Source: Deltaproteobacteria bacterium (lineage in GTDB: Bacteria; Desulfobacterota; Desulfobulbia; Desulfobulbales; Desulfurivibrionaceae). Taken from it: 39,304 bases of DNA. The stretch is from the NCBI GenBank assembly GCA_021811385.1, contig JAJZPC010000020.1, positions 1 to 39,304 on the forward strand, in the 5' to 3' direction. This document shows, piece by piece, positions 1-9,698 of the stretch; the stretch's first letter is position 1, and each line of letters starts with the position of its first letter. The notes beneath the pieces were generated by a model. It searched no databases, was not told where the DNA came from, and was given only the letters and a program-made list of their open reading frames with translations. Position numbers and translations under genes: made by a program.

Positions 1-85
1 CTGAAACTATGCCTCCCCGCTCTTTTCGTCAATCACATATGCGAACCCTTCCATTTTTTTGCAAAGCAGGGCATGATGGACAATC

Positions 86-1015
86 ATGAAAAACCAACAT
101 CCCAGGCCGCATGGCCCAAACATCGACCCGGAAAAATGCACCGGCTGCGGTCTTTGCCTTACGGTCTGCCCGGACCAGACCCTGTCGCTGCTGGGCGGCA
201 AGGCCGTGGTCAGCGGGGATCGCTGCATGGCCTGCGGGCATTGCCGGGCCATCTGTCCGGCTCATGCCATCACCGTGCCGGGCCTTGAGCACGAACCCAT
301 ATTCAAAAGCTTCGTTCCGGACACCCGCTATCTGCCCCCCGGCCAGGGGGACACAGCCCAGCTGGTCCGGGTCATGCTCTCCCGCCGCTCCTGCCGCAAC
401 TACACAGACCGCGCCCTGGACCCGCGGCTGCTGGAAGATCTGGTTCGCATCGGCACATGCGCCCCCTCCGGCACCAACAGCCAGGGCTGGACCTTTACCA
501 TCCTGCCGCAGCGGCCGGCAGTGGAAAGGTTGGGCAATCTGGTTGGCGCCTTTTTCGCCAAGCTCAACCGCCAGGCGGCCAATCCCGTGCTGCGCGCCCT
601 TCTCCGCCTGATGGGCAAACCGGCCCTGGCCAATTACCATCGCCGCTACCATGCCACCATTGCCCAGGGGCTGCGGGAATGGGCGGAGCAGGGTCGCGAC
701 CGGTTGTTCCACGGGGCATCCGCCGCCATCATCGTCGGCTCCCGGACGGGCTCCAGCTGTCCAAAGGAAGACGCCCTGCTGGCCACCCAAAATATCCTGC
801 TCGCCGCCCACACCATGGGACTCGGTTCCTGCCTGATCGGCTTTGCCGTGGCGGCCATGGCCAAGGATCCGAAGATCCGGCACGCCCTGGGCATTCCCGC
901 TGACGAAGCCATCCATGCCGTCATCGCCCTGGGCTATCCGGCCGAGCCGTACCAGCGGCTCACCGGCAGAAAGCCGCTGACCCCACGATATGTTGAGACA
1001 AAAATAAAAACATAA
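86..1015 (+). CDS. Nitroreductase with N-terminal two-[4Fe-4S] ferredoxin domain
   Basis: 309 aa. Residues 12-62 form a bacterial two-cluster ferredoxin with two Cys quartets (C18, C21, C24, C28 and C47, C50, C53, C57, each ending in CP). From about residue 90 the chain is a nitroreductase-family flavoprotein: SRRSCRNY marks the FMN-binding entry, APSGTNSQGW is the typical substrate/flavin loop, and GLGSCLIG lies near the end. By family knowledge these proteins pass electrons from low-potential donors through the clusters to FMN and reduce nitro, quinone or similar compounds in the cytoplasm; the substrate cannot be read here. An in-frame stop shortly upstream (74-76) leaves ATG 86 as the only ATG start before the ferredoxin domain; its ribosome site is weak. 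No cluster ligand is missing. Confidence 0.9.
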   Translation: MKNQHPRPHGPNIDPEKCTGCGLCLTVCPDQTLSLLGGKAVVSGDRCMACGHCRAICPAHAITVPGLEHEPIFKSFVPDTRYLPPGQGDTAQLVRVMLSRRSCRNYTDRALDPRLLEDLVRIGTCAPSGTNSQGWTFTILPQRPAVERLGNLVGAFFAKLNRQAANPVLRALLRLMGKPALANYHRRYHATIAQGLREWAEQGRDRLFHGASAAIIVGSRTGSSCPKEDALLATQNILLAAHTMGLGSCLIGFAVAAMAKDPKIRHALGIPADEAIHAVIALGYPAEPYQRLTGRKPLTPRYVETKIKT

Positions 1016-1090
1016 CGCCAAGGCGCAGAGGCGCAAAAAACGGCTTGCGATACGGGACTAAAATTCTGCGCCGTTGCGCCTCTGCGTTAA
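1014..1090. repeat. Inverted repeat element, REP-like
   Basis: A 13-bp perfect inverted repeat, CGCAGAGGCGCAA at 1024-1036 and TTGCGCCTCTGCG at 1074-1086, brackets about 37 bp immediately after the nitroreductase stop. The arms are built from repeated GGCGCA units, the style of interspersed palindromic repeats. It may fold as a stem-loop in mRNA, but no T-tract follows, so a terminator role is doubtful. Confidence 0.6.
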
Positions 1091-1123
1091 AAATAGTCCG
1101 TAAGACCCACAAGAAGGAGCCCC

Positions 1124-1303
1124 ATGGAACACCGGATCATCGAACTGGAAACCCGATTGGCCTTCCAGGAAATCGCCCTGGAAGAGCTGAACAGCGCCCT
1201 GATCAGTCAACAGGCCCAGCTTGACGCAGTGGAAAAGGAATGCAAACGATTGGCCGCCATGCTGGCCGAAAACCTTGCCCCCCGTGACACGGACCACCCA
1301 TGA
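1124..1303 (+). CDS. slyX: SlyX family protein
   Basis: 59 aa, almost entirely one amphipathic helix expected to form a coiled coil. It begins MEHRIIELETRLAFQE and includes ELNSALISQQ, the pattern of SlyX proteins (usually 65-75 aa). The biochemical role of SlyX is not established. The ribosome site AAGGAG lies 8 bases before the ATG. The stop overlaps the ATG of the helicase gene as ATGA (1300-1303), so the two are almost certainly translationally coupled. The call rests on length, coiled-coil pattern and the conserved SQQ segment. Confidence 0.8.
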   Translation: MEHRIIELETRLAFQEIALEELNSALISQQAQLDAVEKECKRLAAMLAENLAPRDTDHP

Positions 1304-2646
1304 CAGAGTTCACCCTCACCGTCGGGGCGCAAGCCTGCCTGCGCGGCGCCTCGCCCACCCTGGCCGAAGCGCTCAAGCAGCAGCTGACCATCGACAACCC
1401 CGAGTACCTTGAGGCCAAGAAATACAGCCGCTGGATGGGCAAGAAGCTCAAACCCCATCTCTATTTTTTCACGGAGCACAACGACAGCATCACCTTCCCC
1501 CGAGGCTACGCCAACCACGCCATCCTCCTGGCCCGAAAATTCATGCGCCAGGATCCCAGGATCATCGACCAGCGGCAGAGCTGCGCCCCGGTGGACTTCA
1601 AATTCCTCGGCGAGCTGCGGCCCTACCAGGAGGAGGCCATCAGCGCCATAACCCGGCACGACTTCGGGGTGCTTGAGGCAGGCACCGGTTCGGGCAAGAC
1701 GATAATCGCCCTGGCGGTGATCGCCAAACGACGCCAGCCCACCCTGGTGCTGGTCCACACCAAGGAACTGCTCTACCAGTGGGTGGAACGAGCCAAGACC
1801 TTTTTGGGCGTGGAGGCGGGGATGATCGGCGACTCCCATTTCTCCCTGGCCCCCATCACCATCGCCATCGTCAACTCGGCCCGCAACCGGCTCTCCGAAC
1901 TGCCCGCCCATTTCGGCCAGCTCTGCGTGGACGAGTGCCACCGGGTTCCGGCCTCGCTCTTCACCGAGGTGGTCTCTGCCTTTGACTGCCGCTATCTGCT
2001 TGGCCTTTCCGCCACCGCCTTCCGCCGGGACGGCCTGACCAAGCTGATCTATATCTCCCTGGGCGACCGGGCCTTCAAGGTGGAAACCCTCGACCTGCAC
2101 GAAAGCGGCGCCGTACTCAAGCCGGAATACATCCAGCGTCCCACGGATTTCCGCTATGGCTACCGGGGCAACTACCAGGCCCTGATGAAGGCGCTGACCG
2201 GCAATGCACCCCGCAACCAGCTCATTGTCGCGGACATCCTCAAGGAGCGGTCCTCCTCGCCGGGCACCATCCTGGTGGTGAGCGACCGGGTCAAGCACTG
2301 CGAGGCCCTTGCCGTCATGCTCGAAAAACAGGGGTGCCCCAGCGCGGTGCTCACCGGAAAACTCCCGGCCGAGCAGCGTACCGGTCTGGTGGAATCCATC
2401 CGCCAGGGCGAGGTCAAGGTACTGATCTCCACGGTGCAGCTCATCGGCGAAGGCTTCGATTGCCCGGATCTCTCCACCCTGTTTCTCACCACTCCCATCA
2501 AGTTCACCGGCCGCCTCCTCCAGGTGGTGGGAAGGGTGCTGCGCCCGGCCCACGGCAAGCAGGCAAGGGTCTATGACTATGTCGATCCGGTGGGCGTGCT
2601 TTCCTCCTCGGCCCAGAGCCGCTGGCTCACCTTCCAGCAGGGGTAG
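1300..2646 (+). CDS. Superfamily II DEAD/DEAH-box helicase, XPB/Ssl2-like
   Basis: 448 aa. Helicase motifs appear in order: Walker A GTGSGKT (about residues 127-133), DECH box (motif II), motif III GLSAT, then the second RecA lobe with ISTVQLIGEGFDCPDL and motif VI QVVGRVLRP. The N-terminal 100 residues (for example LYFFTEHNDSITFPRGY) match the DNA-damage-recognition-like front end of compact XPB-type helicases. It probably unwinds or translocates on duplex nucleic acid with ATP; the repair or restriction context is unknown. Translation starts inside the end of slyX with a 4-base overlap, and the only ribosome site lies within slyX. No methylase or nuclease neighbour suggests a restriction system. 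Confidence 0.85.
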   Translation: MTEFTLTVGAQACLRGASPTLAEALKQQLTIDNPEYLEAKKYSRWMGKKLKPHLYFFTEHNDSITFPRGYANHAILLARKFMRQDPRIIDQRQSCAPVDFKFLGELRPYQEEAISAITRHDFGVLEAGTGSGKTIIALAVIAKRRQPTLVLVHTKELLYQWVERAKTFLGVEAGMIGDSHFSLAPITIAIVNSARNRLSELPAHFGQLCVDECHRVPASLFTEVVSAFDCRYLLGLSATAFRRDGLTKLIYISLGDRAFKVETLDLHESGAVLKPEYIQRPTDFRYGYRGNYQALMKALTGNAPRNQLIVADILKERSSSPGTILVVSDRVKHCEALAVMLEKQGCPSAVLTGKLPAEQRTGLVESIRQGEVKVLISTVQLIGEGFDCPDLSTLFLTTPIKFTGRLLQVVGRVLRPAHGKQARVYDYVDPVGVLSSSAQSRWLTFQQG

Positions 2647-2677
2647 CCTCTTCCCCCTTTGCAAATTCTTTTTCCCC

Positions 2678-2699
2678 GTGTTAGAAACACCTTTTTTTT
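2678..2699 (+). terminator. Short intrinsic terminator candidate after helicase
   Basis: GTGTT, a 3-base loop, AACAC, then C and eight T. The 5-bp stem is short, but the U-tract is strong and it lies 30 bases after the helicase stop and before the porin gene. Confidence 0.45.
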
Positions 2700-2764
2700 G
2701 CGCGACAACGGCGCATGCCGTTTTGTGTCAATTGTGCGTTTTCGAGAAAACATGGAGAAGAGCA

Positions 2765-4261
2765 ATGATCAAGAAGATTTCAACCGTGGCCCTGGCAACC
2801 CTGCTCTGCCTGCCCGCCCTGGCCAATGCCGGAGCAGGGAGCGGCAGTGACCGGGTGGCCGACCTGGAAAAACAGATGGCCGAGATGAACAAGGCGTTCA
2901 ACGCCCAGATGCAGGCGATGAAGGAAGAAATCGCCGCGCTGAAGAGCAAGAATGCCGAGATGGGCAAGGAAGTGGCCTCCACCAGCGAAACCGTGAAAAA
3001 CGGCCTCGATGCCGCCGAGTGGACCAAGAAGGTCGCCTTCGGCGGCCAGGTGGCCTTTCGCGGCTACAACGTCCAGAACGTCTGGGATTTCAACGACAAT
3101 GACGACACCGACAACCTGGACCTGTTCCGGACCAAGGGCAGCCTCTGGACCGAGTTCAAGGCCAACGACGACGTCACCGGTCGTATCCAGATCACCAACC
3201 AGACCTGGGGCGAGGGCACCGGCGTTGGGGACAACACCGACAACAAGGTCTTCCTGGACAACGCCTACATCAACGTCAAGCACCTGATGAACCTCCCGGT
3301 GGAAGGCACCCTTGGCCGCCAAACCATGATCTACGGAACCGGTTTTGTCATCCTGGACGGCCAGTCCCAGTTCAGCTCCTCCTCCATCTACTTCGACGGG
3401 ATCAAGCTCCGCTGGCACATCACCGACCAACTGATGCTGGACGGCTTCTACATGAAGGACCAGGAAAACAATCTGGCCAACAATGCAAACGGCAACGCGG
3501 GCGACGACCAGACCCTGTCCGGCTTCTACCTGACCAACACAAAATGCCCGATCACCGGGATGCAGCAGGAGCTGTATGCCTTGAACCGGCATGACGAGGC
3601 GATCAAGAAGGATATCTGGATGTACGGCGCCCGCCTCTCCGACACGCTGGCCAACGGCATCGACTACTCCCTGGAAGGTGCGATCCAGACCGGAGACGCC
3701 AACGCCACCCAGGACCAGGATGCCTGGGGCGCCAAGATGGAGGGTGGCTACACCTTCAAGTCTCTCGGCTGGAAACCCCGGATATCCCTCGGCTATGCCT
3801 TCATGAGCGGCGACGAGGCAAGCTCCGCCGGAGACAACGAACAATGGGACACCTTCTACGGCGGCTGGCCGCAGTGGGGCGATCTTCTGGCCTGGAAATA
3901 CCTCAATATCGGGGCAGGCAACGCCCTGAACACTGTCTATGGCAGCTATGATGCGCAAAGCACCGTGGCAGGCGAGGCGGTCTACTCCAATCTCCGGATC
4001 GCCACCCTCGGCGCCGGCGCCAACCCCACGGACAAGCTGACCCTCGGCATCTCCTATTCCAAGCTGACCTTTGACGAAACCGCCCCCGGAATCGACGATG
4101 ATTTCGGCGACTACTACCAGGCCACGGCCAAGTACCAGTACAACAAGCACCTGAGCTTCGGCCTCTATGCCGCCATGCTTGAGCCGGGTGACGCCTTTAA
4201 GACCATCACCCCCCAGGACAAGGCAACCGAAGCCACTTGGGAGGCTGAGTTCAAGTTCTAG
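2765..4261 (+). CDS. Outer-membrane beta-barrel porin-like protein with N-terminal coiled coil
   Basis: 498 aa. Residues 1-22 are a Sec signal peptide ending ALANA. Residues 30-75 form a charged coiled coil (RVADLEKQMAEMNKAF region), as in porins that anchor to peptidoglycan or trimerise at the periplasmic face. The rest alternates aromatic and polar residues in beta-strand pattern and ends with a C-terminal F (EAEFKF), the outer-membrane assembly signal. Segments such as DNLDLFRTK, YGTGFVILDGQ and YFDGIK resemble alginate-export/DUF3373-type barrels of Desulfobacterota. It is probably a passive channel; cargo is unknown. The reading frame is open further upstream, but ATG 2765 has a GGAGA site and begins the signal peptide, so the upstream extension is rejected. 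A GTTTTC-GA-GAAAAC dyad sits at 2738-2751 just before the ribosome site. Confidence 0.8.
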   Translation: MIKKISTVALATLLCLPALANAGAGSGSDRVADLEKQMAEMNKAFNAQMQAMKEEIAALKSKNAEMGKEVASTSETVKNGLDAAEWTKKVAFGGQVAFRGYNVQNVWDFNDNDDTDNLDLFRTKGSLWTEFKANDDVTGRIQITNQTWGEGTGVGDNTDNKVFLDNAYINVKHLMNLPVEGTLGRQTMIYGTGFVILDGQSQFSSSSIYFDGIKLRWHITDQLMLDGFYMKDQENNLANNANGNAGDDQTLSGFYLTNTKCPITGMQQELYALNRHDEAIKKDIWMYGARLSDTLANGIDYSLEGAIQTGDANATQDQDAWGAKMEGGYTFKSLGWKPRISLGYAFMSGDEASSAGDNEQWDTFYGGWPQWGDLLAWKYLNIGAGNALNTVYGSYDAQSTVAGEAVYSNLRIATLGAGANPTDKLTLGISYSKLTFDETAPGIDDDFGDYYQATAKYQYNKHLSFGLYAAMLEPGDAFKTITPQDKATEATWEAEFKF

Positions 4262-4515
4262 CCGCCAAGGCTGGACGGATCACCCCGGGGCACCGCTTTT
4301 TTTGCCGCCCTTTTTTTCCGGCCACGCGGCCTTACATCCCCGGCCGGGGGCGATTGCAGCATCGTTGAAGGATGCGGAAATCCGTGGTAAATAGCCCCTG
4401 TTGTCCCGGATGCGATCCTGGCGCTGACGGTCTCCGCCTGAAAAGGCCATCCCGCGCAGCCAAGGCAAAAGCAACCGGTCATGGACAACCGCAACATCCG
4501 CAAGAGGGACACGGC

Positions 4516-4947
4516 ATGAAGGTAAAACAGCTTGAGATCTTCCTGGAAAAAAAATCGGGGCGGCTTGCCGAGATCAGTCACACCCTGGCGGAAAACGCCA
4601 TCAACATCCGGGCTCTGTCGCTTGCCGATTCCGCTGATTGCGGCATCCTCCGGTTGGTGGTGAACGATACCACCAAGGCCCAGCAGGTTTTGCAGGAAAA
4701 CGGCTTCACCGTGGGCCTCACCGAGGTGCTGGCCATCGAGGTGCCGGACAAGCCCGGCGCCTTGGACTGCATCCTCCAGATGGCGGGCAAGGCCGGACTC
4801 AATGCGGAATATGTCTACGCTTTTTCCAAGAAGAGCGGCGAATCCGGCATGCTCCTGTTCCGTTTCGACGATCAGGACGCGGCGGCGGCTGTCTTCCGCA
4901 AGGCGGGCTGCCGGTTGTTGAGCGACGACGAGGTCCACTCCCTGTAA
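4516..4947 (+). CDS. Tandem ACT-domain protein
   Basis: 143 aa made of two ACT modules (about residues 3-68 and 71-138). The first starts VKQLEIFLEKKSGRLAEI and the second AIEVPDKPGAL, each with the G-(R/A)-L turn where small amino-acid ligands bind. By family knowledge such stand-alone double ACT proteins sense amino acids and often sit beside aromatic or branched-chain acid metabolism genes. It lies 14 bases upstream of a class I/II aminotransferase, so a regulatory link to that enzyme is a fair inference. An open frame extends upstream to 4372, but homologues start at MKV and the upstream part is Arg/Pro-rich shadow sequence. Confidence 0.87.
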   Translation: MKVKQLEIFLEKKSGRLAEISHTLAENAINIRALSLADSADCGILRLVVNDTTKAQQVLQENGFTVGLTEVLAIEVPDKPGALDCILQMAGKAGLNAEYVYAFSKKSGESGMLLFRFDDQDAAAAVFRKAGCRLLSDDEVHSL

Positions 4948-4961
4948 GCAAAAGGAACCTT

Positions 4962-6140
4962 ATGGCTATCTCACAAAAAATGCTCGGTTTTGCGGAACGG
5001 GCCTCCTGGATCCGCAAGATGTTCGAGGAAGGCGGACGGCTCAAGGCCCAATACGGCGCGGATCAGGTCTGCGACTTCAGTCTCGGCAACCCGGATCTGC
5101 CGCCGCCCGCCCAGTATCAGGAGGCGGTGCGCAAGATTATTGCGGCGGAAACTCCGGGCAGCCACGGCTACATGGCCAACAACGGCTACCCCTTTGTCCG
5201 GGAGGCGGTGGCGCAGCAGATCTCCGCCGAACAGAGCATGGCCGTGGGCCAGGACGATATTGTGATGACCGTGGGCGCAGCCGGGGGTATCAACGTGGTG
5301 ATGAAGGCGTTGCTCGACCCGGGCGACGAGGTGATCATCCTCGCCCCCTTCTTTGTCGAGTACAACTTCTATGTGGACAACCACGGCGGAGTCACGAAGA
5401 TCGTCAACACCGCCCAGGATTTCAGCCTGGATCTTCCGGCCATCGAGGCAGCCATCACCCCAAAGACCAAAGCGATCATCATCAACAGCCCCAACAACCC
5501 CACCGGCCAGATCTACTCGGCCGCGGAGCTGGCCGGACTGGCGGAAGTGCTCAAAAAAGCCCCGCGGACCATCTACCTGATCAGCGACGAACCCTACCGC
5601 AAGATCGTTTACGACAACCACACCGTGCCCGGCATCTTTACCGCCTACCCCAACAGCATCATTGTTTCCTCCTATTCCAAGGATCTCTCCCTGCCCGGCG
5701 AGCGCATCGGCTACATCGCCGTGAACCCGGAGATCGAGGGCAAAGCCCAGCTCCTCGGGGCCATGACCCTGGCCAACCGGATCCTCGGTTTTGTCAATGC
5801 CCCGGCCCTGATGCAGCGGGTGGTGGCTGAGTTGCAGGGAGCCACGGTGGACACCAGTATCTATACCCGCCGCCGCGAGCTGTTCTGCAAGGTGCTTGCC
5901 GAGGCGGGCTACGAGTTTGTCCCGCCCAAGGGGGCCTTCTACATGTTTCCCAAATCGCCCATCGCTGACGATGCGAAATTCGTCGGGCTGCTGGCCGAGG
6001 AGAAGATCCTCGGCGTGCCGGGGAGGGGCTTCGGCATGGAAGGCTACTTCCGCCTCGCCTTCTGCGTGGAGGATGCGGTGATCAGCCGCTCCGCCGAAGG
6101 GTTTAAACGGGCATTGGCCAAGGCCAAGGCTCTAAAATAA
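4962..6140 (+). CDS. PLP-dependent class I/II aminotransferase
   Basis: 392 aa, normal for fold-type I aspartate-aminotransferase-like enzymes. NSPNNPTG (175-182), the SDEPY segment around residues 208-212, the PLP Lys in SYSKDLSLPGERIGY (K240) and R248 are all present. It transfers amino groups between an amino acid and a 2-oxo acid in the cytoplasm; the substrate is not evident. The AAAGGAA ribosome site is followed by ATG 4962, and the gene sits directly behind the double-ACT gene, probably in one operon. The longer upstream frame overlaps the ACT gene and is not used. Confidence 0.92.
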   Translation: MAISQKMLGFAERASWIRKMFEEGGRLKAQYGADQVCDFSLGNPDLPPPAQYQEAVRKIIAAETPGSHGYMANNGYPFVREAVAQQISAEQSMAVGQDDIVMTVGAAGGINVVMKALLDPGDEVIILAPFFVEYNFYVDNHGGVTKIVNTAQDFSLDLPAIEAAITPKTKAIIINSPNNPTGQIYSAAELAGLAEVLKKAPRTIYLISDEPYRKIVYDNHTVPGIFTAYPNSIIVSSYSKDLSLPGERIGYIAVNPEIEGKAQLLGAMTLANRILGFVNAPALMQRVVAELQGATVDTSIYTRRRELFCKVLAEAGYEFVPPKGAFYMFPKSPIADDAKFVGLLAEEKILGVPGRGFGMEGYFRLAFCVEDAVISRSAEGFKRALAKAKALK

Positions 6141-6141
6141 T

Positions 6142-6251
6142 CCCGTCATTCCGGCAGAAGCCGGAGGTAAGGGAGCGGAGCGAGACTCCGATCCAGTATC
6201 TTTTGGATAGTTCAAGAAGGGCTGGACACCGGTTTTCACCGGTGTGACGAC
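6142..6251. repeat. Palindromic interspersed repeat, MITE/REP-like
   Basis: About 110 bp whose ends are imperfect inverted copies of each other: CCGTCATTCCGGCAGAAGCC on the left and, in reverse complement, GTCGTCACACCGGTGAAAACC on the right. Each end is itself a mini-hairpin (CCGG-N6-CCGG on the left; ACACCGG-N6-CCGGTGT at 6226-6245 on the right). The GTCATTCCGGC...GCCGG theme is a repeat type widespread in proteobacterial and Desulfobacterota genomes. It separates the aminotransferase and terC genes; no protein is encoded. Confidence 0.6.
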
Positions 6252-6290
6252 TTTTTTGCATAACCCAACAATTACATCGAGGTTGCACAC

Positions 6291-7001
6291 ATGGGAGACG
6301 CACTGGCGCTACTCGCCCTGCTGGTTGGGCTGGAACTTGTCTTGGGGGTTGACAACATCCTGGTCATCTCGATTTTTGTCGGCCGTCTGCCTGCGGAAAG
6401 ACGCCACTCCGCCCGGCTGGCCGGGCTAGCCTTCGCCATGATCGCCCGCATCGGCATGCTGGTCGCCCTGCTCGGCCTGGCCAATCTCACCAACACCGTG
6501 CTCCTGGATTTTTCCATCCGGGATCTGATCCTGATCTCCGGCGGGTTGTTCCTGCTCTTCAAGGCGGTGAAAGAGATCCACCACACGGTGGAGGCCAAGG
6601 AGGAAGGGGGCGGACCCGGCATGGTCATGGGCGGCTTTGCCGCGATCATCAGCCAGATCGTCCTGCTGGACATCGTCTTTTCCATCGACTCGGTGATCAC
6701 CGCCATCGGCCTCACCGACCAGGTCTGGATCATCATCAGCTCGGTCATCGTCTCCTTCGTGGCCATCCTCTTTTTTTCCCGGCCCATCGGCGAATTCATC
6801 CTCCATCACCCGGCCATCAAGATCCTCGCCCTCTCCTTTTTGATCACCATCGGGGTGACCATCTTCATGGAGGGGCTGCACAAGCATGTGCCCAAGGGGT
6901 ACATCTACCTGCCCATGGGCTTCGCCCTCATGGTCGAGATGCTGCAGATGCGCTATGAGCACAACCGCAAGAAACTCCTTGCCGCGGAGCAGGCGCGATA
7001 A
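6291..7001 (+). CDS. TerC family integral membrane protein
   Basis: 236 aa with about seven hydrophobic segments. The signature acidic sites occur inside membrane helices: LELVLGVDNILV near the start and VFSIDSVITAIG in the middle. TerC/Alx/YgaP-like proteins of the LysE-like superfamily act in tellurite resistance and, for Alx/MntP relatives, Mn2+ export; the ion handled here is not shown. Start ATG 6291 has GAGG about 10 bases upstream. It is monocistronic, with a repeat element before it and a histidine kinase after it. Confidence 0.9.
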   Translation: MGDALALLALLVGLELVLGVDNILVISIFVGRLPAERRHSARLAGLAFAMIARIGMLVALLGLANLTNTVLLDFSIRDLILISGGLFLLFKAVKEIHHTVEAKEEGGGPGMVMGGFAAIISQIVLLDIVFSIDSVITAIGLTDQVWIIISSVIVSFVAILFFSRPIGEFILHHPAIKILALSFLITIGVTIFMEGLHKHVPKGYIYLPMGFALMVEMLQMRYEHNRKKLLAAEQAR

Positions 7002-7139
7002 ATCCGACCCACCCCGAGGTTGACAAGCCGCCGGGGAAAATGCGATGATTTTTTAAGGCTTGCACCCTAATCCATCCTTCGCCACGGTAAGCGGGCGCGG
7101 GTAAAAATTACCGGGGAATGACGCACAAGGAGTCCGCGC

Positions 7140-9698
7140 ATGGGTGACACCACCATCTTCCCCGCCCTCATCCAGAACGCCGCTCTGTTGCTGACCATGG
7201 CCTTCATCTACGACCTGCTGACCAGCCGTCACCGGGTCGGGCCGTGGCCTTTGCCGGTGCAGATGGTGGTCGGCTGCGCGCTCGGCTGCCTCGGCATCAT
7301 CATCATGCTCTCTCCCTGGCGCTATGTGCCGGGCATCGTTTTCGACACCCGCTCGGTGCTGCTTGGCATCTCCGGCCTCTTTTTCGGCGTGGTGCCCACG
7401 GCCGTGGCCATGACAATGACCGCCGCCTTCCGTCTTTCCCAAGGTGGCGCCGCCGCCTGGGTCGGGGTCGCGGTGATTCTGACCACCGGCACCATCGGCA
7501 TCGTCTGGCGCCAACGCCGCCGCCGGCCATTGGCAGACCTTTCCTGGCGTGAACTCTACCTCTTCGGACTCCTCATCCACCTGGACATGCTGGCCTTGAT
7601 GCTCACCCTGCCGTGGCCGACGGGCATGCAGGTGCTTGCCCAAATCACCCTGCCGGTTCTGCTGATCTATCCCCTGGCCACTACCCTGCTGGGCGTGCTC
7701 ATGGTCAATCGGCTGCGGCGGGAGAATTTCGATACCCAATTGCAAACCAGCGAAGAGCGGCTCCGTCTCGCCCTCATGGCCGCCAACCAGGGCCTCTACG
7801 ATCTCAATGTCCAGACCGGCGAGACCAAGGTCAGTCCGGAGTACGCCACCATGCTCGGCTACGATCCGGCCGAATTCCACGAAACCAACGCCCGGTGGAT
7901 CGACCGGCTGCACCCCGACGACCTCGATTCCGTGGCCGCCACCTATCGCGACTATATCGCCGGCAAGATCCCAGAATACCGGGTGGAATTCCGGCAGCGG
8001 ACCAAAACAAACGACTGGAAGTGGATCCTCTCCCTCGGCAAGATAGTGGAATACGATGCCGCGGGCCTCCCCTTACGGATGGTCGGCACCCACACCGATA
8101 TCACCGAACGCAAACAGGCGGAGGAGGCTCTGCGCGAAAGCGAGCAAAAGGCCCGCGCCATCTTCGATCTCTCCTTCGGCTTCATCGGCCTGTTGACTCC
8201 CGACGGCACGCTGTTGGATGCCAATCGCTCAGCCTTGGATTTTGCAGGGATTCAGTTGTCCGAAGTGGTAGGCAAACCATTCTGGGAAACCCCCTGGTGG
8301 TCGCATTCCCCGGAGATGCAAAATCGTATCCGGGCAGCGGTGCATGACGCCGCCGAGGGGAAACTGGTTCGCTCGGAAGCAACCCACCCCGCGCAAGACG
8401 GCTCGATCCATTTCATCGATTTCACCTTGAAACCGGTTGTGGATGAAACAGGCCGGGTCACGCTGCTCATCCCGGAAGGACGCGACATAACCGAACGCAA
8501 GCGGGCCGAAGAGTCGCAACTGCATCTCCACGAACAGCTGACCCAGGCCCAGAAGATGGAATCCGTCGGACGGCTGGCCGGCGGCGTGGCCCATGATTTC
8601 AACAACATGCTCAGCGTGATTCTGGGCAATGCGGAGATGGCCATGGTCCAGGTGGACCAGACGCAACCGATACACAGCCACCTTGAGGAAATCCGCACGG
8701 CCGGCAAGCGCGCCGCCAATCTCACCCGGCAACTGCTGGCCTTTGCCCGCAAGCAGACGGTCGTCCCCAAGGTGCTCTACCTGAACGAGACCGTGGAAGG
8801 CATGCTCAAGATGCTCCGGCGGCTCATCGGCGAGGACATCGATCTGGCCTGGCTGCCCGGAACAGGCCTGTGGCCGGTCAAGGTGGACCCCTCCCAGGTC
8901 GACCAGATTCTGGCCAATCTTTGCGTCAACGCCCGGGATGCCATCGCGGGCGTCGGCAAGCTCACCATCGAAACAGGCAACGCCGCCTTTGACGAGGCTT
9001 GCGGCACGGGACATGCGGGATTCCCTTCAGGAGAGTTCGTGCTGCTGGCCATAAGCGACAATGGCTGCGGCCTGGCCAAGGAAACCCTGGAACACATCTT
9101 CGAACCGTTCTTCACCACCAAGGAGATGGGCCATGGCACCGGGTTGGGACTGGCCACGGTGTACGGCATCGTCAAGCAGAACAACGGCTTCATCAATGTC
9201 TATAGCGAACCCGGCACGGGCACGACCTTCAAGATCTATCTTCCCCGGCACACAGGACAAGCCTCCGGGACCGAAACGGCAATCCCGGCCGCAATCCCCA
9301 AGGGCCAGGGGGAGACAGTACTTCTGGTGGAGGATGAGCCGACGATCCTGGAAATGACCCAAAAGATCCTCGAAATGCAGGGGTATGCCGCGCTGGCCGC
9401 AAGCACCCCGGACGAGGCCATCCGTCTGGCCGAGGAATACCCCGGCGTGATTCATCTCCTCATGACCGACGTGGTGATGCCGAAGATGAACGGCCGGGAT
9501 CTGGCCAAGCGGCTTTGCCCGACTCGGCCTGCGATGAAATGCCTGTTCATGTCCGGCTACACGGCCGATGTCATCGGCCGCCATGGCGTGCTGGACGAGG
9601 GGGTTCAATTCATCCAGAAACCATTCTCGACACAGGATCTGGCGATCAAGCTCAGGGCGGTGTTGGACGATCAAGACAAAGGAGTCTCCAGCCCATGA
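7140..9698 (+). CDS. Membrane hybrid sensor histidine kinase (5TM-PAS-PAS-HisKA-HATPase-REC)
   Basis: 852 aa. The first 190 residues hold five to six membrane helices of the 5TMR-LYT type sensor. Two PAS/PAC modules follow (about 203-325, ending [10 protein letters not shown], and 335-455, ending [10 protein letters not shown]). HisKA has the phospho-acceptor in GGVAHDFNN (H485). The ATPase domain shows the N-box (VNARDA, near 597), G1 DNGCG (640-644) and G2 GHGTGLGLA. The C-terminal receiver holds phospho-acceptor D777 in [12 protein letters not shown] complete phosphorelay within one protein is therefore expected, passing phosphate to an unlinked histidine phosphotransferase or regulator; none is encoded nearby. 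AAGGAG precedes ATG 7140. The stop overlaps the yjbQ-like start (ATGA), so the genes are coupled. Confidence 0.93.
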   Translation: MGDTTIFPALIQNAALLLTMAFIYDLLTSRHRVGPWPLPVQMVVGCALGCLGIIIMLSPWRYVPGIVFDTRSVLLGISGLFFGVVPTAVAMTMTAAFRLSQGGAAAWVGVAVILTTGTIGIVWRQRRRRPLADLSWRELYLFGLLIHLDMLALMLTLPWPTGMQVLAQITLPVLLIYPLATTLLGVLMVNRLRRENFDTQLQTSEERLRLALMAANQGLYDLNVQTGETKVSPEYATMLGYDPAEFHETNARWIDRLHPDDLDSVAATYRDYIAGKIPEYRVEFRQRTKTNDWKWILSLGKIVEYDAAGLPLRMVGTHTDITERKQAEEALRESEQKARAIFDLSFGFIGLLTPDGTLLDANRSALDFAGIQLSEVVGKPFWETPWWSHSPEMQNRIRAAVHDAAEGKLVRSEATHPAQDGSIHFIDFTLKPVVDETGRVTLLIPEGRDITERKRAEESQLHLHEQLTQAQKMESVGRLAGGVAHDFNNMLSVILGNAEMAMVQVDQTQPIHSHLEEIRTAGKRAANLTRQLLAFARKQTVVPKVLYLNETVEGMLKMLRRLIGEDIDLAWLPGTGLWPVKVDPSQVDQILANLCVNARDAIAGVGKLTIETGNAAFDEACGTGHAGFPSGEFVLLAISDNGCGLAKETLEHIFEPFFTTKEMGHGTGLGLATVYGIVKQNNGFINVYSEPGTGTTFKIYLPRHTGQASGTETAIPAAIPKGQGETVLLVEDEPTILEMTQKILEMQGYAALAASTPDEAIRLAEEYPGVIHLLMTDVVMPKMNGRDLAKRLCPTRPAMKCLFMSGYTADVIGRHGVLDEGVQFIQKPFSTQDLAIKLRAVLDDQDKGVSSP

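Noticed and set aside
1207-2664. Long minus-strand ORF (485 aa) opposite the helicase
   Set aside because: It lies wholly antisense to a helicase with all motifs intact; Gly/His/Gln-rich shadow composition of high-GC DNA.
2780-4150. Minus-strand ORF (456 aa) opposite the porin
   Set aside because: Val/Gly-rich antisense shadow; the plus frame has signal peptide and barrel pattern.
4262-4515. Possible riboswitch in the 254-bp gap before the ACT gene (looked for cobalamin, GEMM and other known aptamers)
   Set aside because: No conserved core of any riboswitch I know could be aligned; only T-runs and GC-rich hairpins.
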